From JAHFQJ01 sp046050125 (GTDB lineage: Bacteria > Pseudomonadota > Gammaproteobacteria > Burkholderiales > Burkholderiaceae), in NCBI GenBank assembly GCA_046050125.1, contig JBJOQB010000215.1:1-5262 (forward strand): DNA of 5,262 nt. The letters run 5' to 3'. The notes below the pieces were generated by a model that had not been told where the DNA came from, did no database searches, and saw only the letters and a program-made list of their open reading frames with translations. The position numbers and the translations under genes were made by a program. Shown one piece after another: positions 1 through 5,262 of the stretch; the stretch's first letter is position 1, and the number at the start of each line of letters is the position of its first letter.

Positions 1-969
1 GACTCTAGACCAAGTTTTGGAAATAGAGAAGGTGGCAGAAGCTCAGAAGGAAGAAGCTTCGGCGACAGACCAGCAAGACCAGCATTTAACAAAGAAGGCG
101 GACGAGGTCGTGCAGATTCCAGAGATTCTAAGCCAAGATTTGAAGATAGCGAAAAAAAAAAGATAGTACATCGTCAATTTAGTCAAAATGATAGCTATAA
201 TGATAATTACTCTTCAGCTAATAAAGATGTTCGTATTCATAAATTATTGGCTGAATTAGGTATTGGCTCAAGAAGAAATATCGAAAAGCTAATTGAAATG
301 GGCAGAGTTATTGTTAATGGTACAAGAGCCATAATTGGGCAAAGAATTAACTTAAATGATGATGTTAGTGTAAATGGGCATAGAGTGAATTTACAGGCTA
401 AAGAATGGATAAAACCAAGAATTATCATGTATCACAAAACCAGCGGAGAAATCGTTTCTCATGCTGACCCAGAAGGAAGACCAAGCGTATTTGACCATTT
501 ACCACGTATTAGAAATGGTAAATGGATAGCAATAGGACGTTTGGACTTTAACACAGAAGGTTTACTATTATTTACTAATAATGGCGAATTAGCTAACAAT
601 TTTATGCACCCAAGATTTGGGATTGAACGAGAGTACGCTGTTAGGGTAATTGGTAGCTTAGAGGAAGAAACAAGAGAGCAATTACTAAAAGGTATTCTGC
701 TTGATGATGGTTTAGCTAGTTTTGGTAAAATTGAAGATGCAGGCGGGGAAAATTTAAACCATTGGTATAGAGTTACTTTATCTGAAGGTAGAAATCGAGA
801 AGTACGACGTATGTTTGAAGCAGTTGGTTTAACTGTTTCTAGACTTACGAGAATCCGCTACGGTAATTTATCGTTATCAAGCAGATTACAACGTGGTAAA
901 TACCAAGAACTATCTCCTGAAGATGTTCAGTTAGTGTTACAAAGCTTTGATATACAAGATATTGAATAA
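1..969 (+). CDS. rluB: 23S rRNA pseudouridine synthase RluB, 5'-partial
   Basis: Seen: frame 1 is open from the first base to the TAA at 967-969, giving 322 visible residues; the start lies upstream. Residues 1-75 form a hydrophilic Arg/Gly/Ser/Pro-rich extension (for example SFGDRPARPAF). An S4 RNA-binding domain follows at about 77-125 (VRIHKLLAELGIGSRRNIEK). The catalytic domain carries DPEGRPSVFDHLP, then GRLDFNTEGLLLFTN with the predicted catalytic Asp at D182 (codon 544-546), and EGRNREVRRMFEAVGL near the C-terminus. Known: this is the RsuA/RluB/E/F family; E. coli RluB converts U2605 of 23S rRNA to pseudouridine in the cytoplasm. The DPEGRPxVFD and GRNREVRR wording favours RluB over RsuA, RluE or RluF. 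The TTG at 247 is not a credible start because it falls inside the S4 domain and the frame runs on upstream. Long Arg/Gly-rich extensions are, from memory, common on betaproteobacterial RluB. The gene ends in its own terminator. Confidence 0.93.
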   Translation, partial: DSRPSFGNREGGRSSEGRSFGDRPARPAFNKEGGRGRADSRDSKPRFEDSEKKKIVHRQFSQNDSYNDNYSSANKDVRIHKLLAELGIGSRRNIEKLIEMGRVIVNGTRAIIGQRINLNDDVSVNGHRVNLQAKEWIKPRIIMYHKTSGEIVSHADPEGRPSVFDHLPRIRNGKWIAIGRLDFNTEGLLLFTNNGELANNFMHPRFGIEREYAVRVIGSLEEETREQLLKGILLDDGLASFGKIEDAGGENLNHWYRVTLSEGRNREVRRMFEAVGLTVSRLTRIRYGNLSLSSRLQRGKYQELSPEDVQLVLQSFDIQDIE

Positions 970-1019
970 TTAATTTAATTTATCTATGCTTTTTTAAATC
1001 ATAGCTTATTTTCAAATAT

Positions 1020-1063
1020 AAAGACTAATCTCAAAATTTAATTATTTTGGTTAGTCTTTTTTT
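1020..1063 (+). terminator. Intrinsic terminator after rluB
   Basis: The arm at 1020-1030 (AAAGACTAATC) pairs with 1049-1059 (GGTTAGTCTTT): eleven pairs including one G-U. After a two-base bulge (1031-1032), an inner AAAAT/ATTTT stem (1033-1037 with 1044-1048) closes a six-base loop. A run of seven T follows at 1057-1063. It lies about 50 bases after the rluB stop and about 80 before ppk. There is no T-run on the opposite strand side, so it should act on + strand transcription only. Confidence 0.85.
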
Positions 1064-1116
1064 ATTGCCTTGTTACCACATACTATCATCAAAAATTAAA
1101 TTATAACTACTATATA

Positions 1117-1125
1117 TGCTATAAA
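1117..1125 (+). promoter_or_regulatory. Possible extended -10 element for ppk
   Basis: TGCTATAAA fits the TGnTATAAT extended -10 pattern with one mismatch, and no good -35 box lies at 16-18 bases upstream. The predicted transcript would start near 1132, almost on the ribosome binding site, which is a weakness. TATAAC at 1102-1107 is an alternative that would leave a more normal leader. Since rluB ends in a terminator, ppk needs some promoter in 1064-1131, but which one is uncertain in such AT-rich DNA. Confidence 0.25.
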
Positions 1126-1131
1126 TAAAAT

Positions 1132-1138
1132 AAGGAGA
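1132..1138 (+). promoter_or_regulatory. Ribosome binding site of ppk
   Basis: AAGGAGA is a near-perfect Shine-Dalgarno sequence, with eight bases between the last G of AAGGAG and the ATG at 1146. It fixes the ppk start and is the strongest ribosome binding site in the window. Confidence 0.85.
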
Positions 1139-1145
1139 TATAACT

Positions 1146-3293
1146 ATGAAAACCCCTACAGAACTTATTAACCGAGAACTTAGCATTATTCAGTTTAATC
1201 GCCGTATACTTGCACAAGCACAAAATCCAGATTTACCTTTATTAGAAAGATTGCGTTATCTATGTATAGTTTCATCTAATCTTGATGAATTTTTTGAAAC
1301 AAGATATGCAAATTTAAAAATAAAATATCAGCAAAATACCTATTTAATTGATGAATGCGGACAAAGTGTAGCTACAATTTTACATAGTATACATGAGCAA
1401 ATTGGGGAATTAGTAAATGAGCAATATATTTGTTATGAAGAAATAACAAGCTTACTCTCTAAATATGATGTTTATTTTTATCAATCATTTAATTGGAATG
1501 AAGAGCAAACTATCTGGGCAAAAGACTTTTTTATAAATAATATTATGCCTGTACTCATGCCAATTACATTAGACCCAGCACACCCATTCCCTTTAGTGTT
1601 AAATAAAAGTTTAAATTTTGCTATTACAATTGATGGTACAGATATTTTTGGTAGAAAACCAGAAATTATTATTTTGCCTGCACCTCGTAGCTTGCCTCGA
1701 TTAGTACATATGCCAACTAAAATTGCGAATAGTAAGTATAGCTATGTATTCTTATCTTCATTTATTCAAGCATTTTCCTCTTTACTATTTCCAAAATTAG
1801 GCATTACAGGTTGTTATCAATTTCGTATAACCAGAAATTCTGATTTAGCTTTAAATGAAGATTTATCGAATGTATTAGATTTAAGAACAGAATTACAAGG
1901 GCATTTAAGCACAAGGCATTTACAAGATGCCATGCGTTTAGAGGTAGCACAAAAAATGCCTAATCATATTCTTACTAAACTAATACAAATGCAAGATGAC
2001 ACTGTAACAAAGCAAAATAACAGTACTGATATTTATTCTTATCGAGTAAATGGACCTGTAAACTTAGTAAGGCTACTTCCATTAATTGATGAGTTAAACC
2101 TACCTGAATTAAAGTTTAGCAGTCATGTGCCTAAGTATCCAAGCAAACTTAAAGAAATATCATGGTTTAATCATTTAAAAAAGCAAGATGTGTTACTACA
2201 TTTACCTTATGAAAGTTTTGACCCATTACTAGATTTTATTAATCAAGCAATACAAGATAAAGATGTGGTATCAATTCAAATGACGCTATACCGTACAGGG
2301 CAAAATTCGCCGATTATTCAAGCATTGATAAAAGCAGCTCAAGAGGGTAAGGAAGTTACTGTAATTGTAGAGTTACTTGCTAGATTTGATGAAGAAACAA
2401 ATATTTACAGTGCAAGAGAACTTGAAAGATATGGTGTACACGTTGTGTATGGTGTTGTAGGTTACAAATGCCACGCAAAATTACTCTTAATTACTCGTAA
2501 TGAATGGGGTAAAAATGGCTGGCAATTAAAGCATTATGCACAAATTAGCACAGGTAATTACCATACTAAAACAGCAAAATTTTACACTGATTTTTGCTTA
2601 TTTACGCACCATGAAGGTATATGTAATGATATTCATCAAACGATAAGGGCAATTACAGGAACAACAGCAATTATTAATCATCAGCATATTTTACAATCGC
2701 CATTTAATTTGCATAATCAATTATTAGAGCTAATAAAAAAAGAGCAGGAATATGCAGAGAAAATAAATCAGAACTTTAGTAATAAAAGTAAATCAAATAA
2801 AAAGCTTTCATCAGCAAAGAACAAACGCAGTGAAATAATTATAAAAGTTAATTCATTAGATGAAACTCAAATTATTGAAGCACTATATAAAGCAAGTCAA
2901 GCAGGGGTAAAAATTACTCTGATTGTGCGTGGAATATGTTGTTTAAAAGCGGGTATTAAAGGTATATCAGATAATATAAAAGTTATTTCTACATTAGGAA
3001 GGTTTTTAGAGCATCATCGCATTTATTACTTTTCATGTGATTACGAACAAGATAAAAATAATAGAAATAAACTGTATATTGGCAGTAGTGATTTAATGCA
3101 TAGAAATTGCTTTAAAAGGATTGAAACTCTAGTCCCTATCTATGATGAAGAGATAAAAAATCGTATTATTCAAGAAGCATTAGTTCCTCATATACAACAT
3201 AATTCTTGGTATATGGAACTAAATGGATACTATAAACTACATAATACTACGGGACTAAGTCCGCAACAGCATATTATGACAAAATATTTCTAA
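1146..3293 (+). CDS. ppk: Polyphosphate kinase 1 (PPK1)
   Basis: Known: PPK1 reversibly transfers the gamma-phosphate of ATP onto inorganic polyphosphate through a phosphohistidine, usually at the inner membrane. Seen: 715 residues (E. coli has 688) with all landmarks. The N-terminal domain starts NRELSIIQFNRRIL and has SSNLDEFFETR with N45, matching the ATP-contacting Asn. HPFPLVLNKSLNFAI lies in the head domain. TLYR (R383), ARFDEETN (R413), CHAKLLLI (H443) and LEHHRIYYF (H623) correspond to E. coli R375, R405, H435 (the phosphorylated His) and H592. STGNYHTKTAKFYTDF and SSDLMHRNCFKRIE are also conserved. The enzyme should therefore be active. Odd: H443 to H623 is 180 residues against 157 in E. 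coli, and the excess is a Lys/Ser/Asn-rich stretch at about 533-562. The start is supported by a strong ribosome binding site. No ppx or phoU lies next to it here, so it is probably transcribed alone. Confidence 0.97.
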   Translation: MKTPTELINRELSIIQFNRRILAQAQNPDLPLLERLRYLCIVSSNLDEFFETRYANLKIKYQQNTYLIDECGQSVATILHSIHEQIGELVNEQYICYEEITSLLSKYDVYFYQSFNWNEEQTIWAKDFFINNIMPVLMPITLDPAHPFPLVLNKSLNFAITIDGTDIFGRKPEIIILPAPRSLPRLVHMPTKIANSKYSYVFLSSFIQAFSSLLFPKLGITGCYQFRITRNSDLALNEDLSNVLDLRTELQGHLSTRHLQDAMRLEVAQKMPNHILTKLIQMQDDTVTKQNNSTDIYSYRVNGPVNLVRLLPLIDELNLPELKFSSHVPKYPSKLKEISWFNHLKKQDVLLHLPYESFDPLLDFINQAIQDKDVVSIQMTLYRTGQNSPIIQALIKAAQEGKEVTVIVELLARFDEETNIYSARELERYGVHVVYGVVGYKCHAKLLLITRNEWGKNGWQLKHYAQISTGNYHTKTAKFYTDFCLFTHHEGICNDIHQTIRAITGTTAIINHQHILQSPFNLHNQLLELIKKEQEYAEKINQNFSNKSKSNKKLSSAKNKRSEIIIKVNSLDETQIIEALYKASQAGVKITLIVRGICCLKAGIKGISDNIKVISTLGRFLEHHRIYYFSCDYEQDKNNRNKLYIGSSDLMHRNCFKRIETLVPIYDEEIKNRIIQEALVPHIQHNSWYMELNGYYKLHNTTGLSPQQHIMTKYF

Positions 3294-3334
3294 TATCAAG
3301 TCTTTAAATATGCTAAATTCAAAGGTTTTGTTAT

Positions 3335-3397
3335 AGTCTATAATTTAAATATATTGTATAATTATAGGCTTGTTGTAAAAAACAAACTGGTGTTTTT
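3335..3397 (+). terminator. Possible terminator region after ppk (two hairpins)
   Basis: The arm at 3335-3345 (AGTCTATAATT) pairs with 3360-3370 (AATTATAGGCT): eleven pairs with one G-U and a 14-base loop, but no T-run follows at once. Just downstream AAAAACA (3378-3384) pairs with TGTTTTT (3391-3397) around a six-base loop and is followed by T-rich DNA. Either could end ppk transcription, and the second could work on both strands. Both are weaker than the rluB terminator, because the first lacks the T-run and the second is nearly all A/T. Confidence 0.4.
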
Positions 3398-3471
3398 CTT
3401 ATTATTTTTATCAATTAGATAGTAAGAATAAGTAAATATGTAATATTTTTAAATGCTTGTTTATTATAAGC

Positions 3472-3498
3472 TTGCATCTGATTTTAGATGTATATAAT
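3472..3498 (+). promoter_or_regulatory. pbpG: Candidate promoter of the endopeptidase gene
   Basis: A perfect TATAAT lies at 3493-3498, 76 bases before the ATG. The best -35 candidate is TTGCAT (3472-3477), only three of six consensus bases with a short 15-base spacer. An imperfect dyad (TGCATCT at 3473-3479 with AGATGTA at 3486-3492) fills the spacer. A perfect -10 in such AT-rich DNA is weak evidence alone, but the position in a 281-bp gap before an independent gene is sensible. Confidence 0.4.
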
Positions 3499-3561
3499 AA
3501 AAATATATGCATATTTTGCTGGTTTACTGCAAGTTTAACAAAGTATTTTAATGATATAAAT

Positions 3562-3566
3562 AGAGG
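3562..3566 (+). promoter_or_regulatory. Ribosome binding site of the endopeptidase gene
   Basis: AGAGG ends eight bases before the ATG at 3575. It supports that start over the earlier ATG at 3551, which runs into TAA after two codons. Confidence 0.6.
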
Positions 3567-3574
3567 TATATACC

Positions 3575-4666
3575 ATGATTTCTCTGTTACACTTTACAAA
3601 GCGTAGTGTACAACACTGGAAAATATATAAAGCTAGTATACTAATGGCACTATTGCCTGTCGCTTTAGTTCATGCACAAGGTACAGGGTATAATAACAAT
3701 TATCAGCAGTACTATCAAAGACAAAGTGGCTACTATGACTACAATAATGATGGAAAAAATAATCCAAATTATAAGTCGCCATATGATTATAAAAATAGCA
3801 GTGATGCATTAGCACCATCTCAATTAGTAGAGCGTAAAAATGTAAAAACTAGCTACGGTAAGCAAATGGGTTTACGAAATATAGATGCCCTATCCTTAAA
3901 ATCTAGTGTTGCCTTAGTAATTGACCAAGATGCAAATCGAGTGTTATATGAAAAAAACACACATGCAGTGTTACCAATTGCATCAATTACAAAAGTGATG
4001 ACATCATTAGTTGTTTTAGATGCGAAATTGCCAATGGACGAAGTTTTAACGATTACAGATGAAGATGTTGATTATCAAAAACACACATCATCTAGGCTTA
4101 GACTAGGGCAAAGACTTACAAGACAGGAAATGTTACTATTAGCTTTAATGTCATCAGAAAACAGAGCGGCATCAGCATTAGGCAGATATTACCCAGGCGG
4201 AAAACCTGCGTTTGTTGCAGCAATGAATCGAAAAGCTAAAGAGCTAGGTATGAATGATACCAAATTTGTGGATAGTAACGGGTTATCAAGCTTAAATGTA
4301 TCTAGTGCATATGATTTAGGTAGAATGGTATTTGCTGCATCACAACACCCTGAAATACGTCATTTTTCTACAAATCTTAGTTACAATATAACAGGTGTTA
4401 ATGGCAGAGCTTTACCATACAAAAATACCAACCGCCTTGTAAAAGCAGGTACTTGGGAAATTGGTATGCAAAAAACTGGATATATTTCAGAAGCTGGAAA
4501 ATGTTTAGTAATGCAAACAAAGATAATGGGACGTTCAGTAATTTTAGTATTACTTGATGCTGCTGCTAGTGCTGGTAGGTTTAATGATGCATCACGCATT
4601 AAAGCTTGGCTTGAAAGTAGTATTAGTGAAAATCAAAACGATAAAAAGCGTCAATCTAATACATAA
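3575..4666 (+). CDS. pbpG: D-alanyl-D-alanine endopeptidase, PBP7/PbpG type (peptidase family S11)
   Basis: Known: this family of low-molecular-weight penicillin-binding proteins cuts D-Ala-meso-DAP cross-links in periplasmic peptidoglycan. Seen: 363 residues. Residues 1-34 look like a signal peptide: a long basic n-region (K9, R10, K16, K19), hydrophobic SILMALLPVALV, and likely cleavage after VHA (A34). Residues 36-74 are a Tyr/Asn-rich linker. The S11 catalytic domain covers about 105-350 with all three motifs: SITK (S137 nucleophile, K140), SEN (S194-N196) in LALMSSENRAASALGRYYPGG, and KTG (300-302) in KTGYISEAGKCLVMQ. The NGLSSLNVSSAYDLGRMV block and the YPGG wording favour the endopeptidase over DacA-type carboxypeptidases, and the PBP5 C-terminal domain is absent. 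E. coli PbpG is about 310 residues, so the excess is the linker. The AGAGG site sets the start. A methyltransferase frame begins 18 bases after the stop. Confidence 0.92.
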   Translation: MISLLHFTKRSVQHWKIYKASILMALLPVALVHAQGTGYNNNYQQYYQRQSGYYDYNNDGKNNPNYKSPYDYKNSSDALAPSQLVERKNVKTSYGKQMGLRNIDALSLKSSVALVIDQDANRVLYEKNTHAVLPIASITKVMTSLVVLDAKLPMDEVLTITDEDVDYQKHTSSRLRLGQRLTRQEMLLLALMSSENRAASALGRYYPGGKPAFVAAMNRKAKELGMNDTKFVDSNGLSSLNVSSAYDLGRMVFAASQHPEIRHFSTNLSYNITGVNGRALPYKNTNRLVKAGTWEIGMQKTGYISEAGKCLVMQTKIMGRSVILVLLDAAASAGRFNDASRIKAWLESSISENQNDKKRQSNT

Positions 4667-4684
4667 AAACAATAGCATAAATTA

Positions 4685-5262
4685 ATGAATCAAAACATTT
4701 GTACTGCACATTTAAATGATGTGCAGTTTTTACGTTTATATGGTCTATCTTTACAAAGGCAATTTTTATATCAACAGGTTGAAAAAAAGCTCATACAAAA
4801 CTTACAGCCAATCAATATAAAACCAAAGCATATCTTAAATTTAGGTGCAGATTTAACTTTACATAAAAACCATAGATTAAATTTAAATAGCTATAATCTA
4901 TATGACAAATTACCTAAAACTACGAATGTAATAATCAATAAAATTCTTTTAGATAAATATAAAAATAAGTCTTATATATCTCATACAAGTAGTAACAATT
5001 ATTCCAATAATATATTAAATGGCATAAGTAATGCTTTTACTAAAGCAAAAAATATTATATCTAAAGATAGTGATACTAAAATTATTAATGAAGATGTTTT
5101 ATTTACTGATGATATACTAAATATTCCACAACAAATTAAACCAAATAGTATAGATATTATTTATAGTAACTTAAGCTTAAATTACTATAATGATTTACCA
5201 AATATACTACAAACATGGTCAAAAGTGCTGACAAATCAAGGTTTAATTATATTTAGTTTATT
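4685..5262 (+). CDS. BioC-like SAM-dependent methyltransferase, 3'-partial, possibly degenerate
   Basis: Seen: an open frame from ATG 4685 to the window edge, 192 residues plus two bases. Residues 153-192 (PNSIDIIYSNLSLNYYNDLP, then WSKVLTNQGLIIFSL) match the conserved BioC block usually read as SxDLxxSNLALxWxxDLP then WxRVLxPGGLxxFS. The N-terminal stretch (FLYQQVEKKLIQNLQPINIKP, 21 residues from 27 to 47, here named by its ends F27 and P47) also fits the family. The class I SAM-binding motif is eroded: residues 50-56 read ILNLGAD where LDLGCGTG-like sequence is expected. Known: BioC methylates malonyl-ACP (or CoA) in early biotin synthesis, but many betaproteobacterial relatives of unknown substrate share this wording. 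Odd: GC is about 19% over 4861-5160, residues 85-135 are Asn/Lys/Ser/Ile-rich, no Shine-Dalgarno sequence precedes the ATG, and a terminator-like hairpin sits in the first codons. GTG 4721 is an alternative start, near where family similarity begins. A functional enzyme with a drifted motif remains possible. Confidence 0.68.
   Translation, partial: MNQNICTAHLNDVQFLRLYGLSLQRQFLYQQVEKKLIQNLQPINIKPKHILNLGADLTLHKNHRLNLNSYNLYDKLPKTTNVIINKILLDKYKNKSYISHTSSNNYSNNILNGISNAFTKAKNIISKDSDTKIINEDVLFTDDILNIPQQIKPNSIDIIYSNLSLNYYNDLPNILQTWSKVLTNQGLIIFSL
4703..4731 (+). terminator. Terminator-like hairpin inside the methyltransferase 5' end
   Basis: ACTGCACAT (4703-4711) pairs perfectly with ATGTGCAGT (4719-4727) around a seven-base loop, with five T at 4727-4731. 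It lies 36 bases after the endopeptidase stop, where that gene's terminator is expected, yet it overlaps codons 7-16 of the methyltransferase frame. It may end endopeptidase transcription, attenuate the downstream gene, or both. The T-run is short, so efficiency is uncertain. Confidence 0.6.

Noticed and set aside
1..120. GC-rich start of the window as horizontally acquired DNA
   Set aside because: The frame is continuous with rluB, and the composition follows from Arg/Gly/Ala/Pro codons.
247..249. TTG as the start of RluB
   Set aside because: It lies inside the S4 domain (the codon is Leu in VRIHKLLAELG), and the same frame is open and family-like back to base 1.
237..428. Minus-strand open frame of 63 codons inside rluB
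   Set aside because: It is antisense to the conserved S4 region of rluB, has no ribosome binding site or recognisable domain, and reads as a shadow of the real gene.
984..1004. CTATG/CATAG hairpin just after rluB
   Set aside because: There are only five pairs with an 11-base loop and no T-run after it; the much stronger hairpin at 1020-1063 explains termination.
3633..3818. Minus-strand open frame of 61 codons inside the endopeptidase gene
   Set aside because: It is antisense to the signal peptide and Tyr/Asn-rich linker, and its His/Tyr-rich composition is just the complement of that low-complexity DNA.
4381..4599. Minus-strand open frame of 72 codons inside the endopeptidase gene
   Set aside because: It is antisense to the conserved KTG region, with no independent start signal or family similarity.
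1..5262. tRNA, rRNA, CRISPR array, insertion sequence or attachment site
   Set aside because: I saw no cloverleaf with a CCA end, no regularly spaced repeats, no transposase-like protein and no paired terminal repeats.
1..5262. Altered genetic code (TGA read as Trp)
   Set aside because: Tryptophans in the conserved proteins are encoded by TGG, no in-frame TGA interrupts any gene, and the three visible stops are TAA.

Overview
The window is AT-rich DNA (roughly 30% GC) from what looks like a betaproteobacterium with a reduced or AT-drifted genome. This is judged from protein wording only. The polyphosphate kinase N-terminus (NRELSIIQFNRRIL followed by CIVSSNLDEFFE) and the Arg/Gly/Pro-rich extension on RluB (SFGDRPARPAF) read like Burkholderiales/Alcaligenaceae homologues as I remember them. 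A low-GC Alcaligenaceae-type commensal, pathogen or symbiont would fit; the genus cannot be fixed from here. All genes use the standard code, and the three stops visible are all TAA.

Layout: all four genes lie on the + strand. Positions 1-969 hold the 3' part of rluB (23S rRNA pseudouridine synthase), whose start lies before the window. It is closed by a clear intrinsic terminator at 1020-1063. Positions 1146-3293 hold a full-length PPK1 polyphosphate kinase with a strong ribosome binding site. A 281-bp AT-rich intergenic stretch follows, with two hairpins, a TATAAT box, dyad symmetries and a ribosome binding site. Positions 3575-4666 encode an exported S11-family D-Ala-D-Ala endopeptidase (PbpG/PBP7 type) with an unusual Tyr/Asn-rich linker. 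Eighteen bases later an open frame (4685 to the window end) encodes the N-terminal part of a BioC-like SAM methyltransferase. Its SAM-binding motif is degenerate, it is about 19% GC over 4861-5160, and it has no visible ribosome binding site.

The genes do not form one pathway. They cover rRNA modification, phosphate/energy storage, cell-wall remodelling and a putative methyltransferase, and the terminator after rluB separates at least that gene from the rest. I see no mobile element, CRISPR array, RNA gene or obviously new multi-gene system.

The points most worth a second look are: (i) a terminator-like hairpin with a T-run inside the first codons of the methyltransferase frame; (ii) signs that this methyltransferase is diverging or decaying; (iii) a ten-A tract in rluB where a slip in either direction hits a stop almost at once; (iv) a Lys/Ser/Asn-rich insert of about 23 residues between the two catalytic histidines of PPK1.
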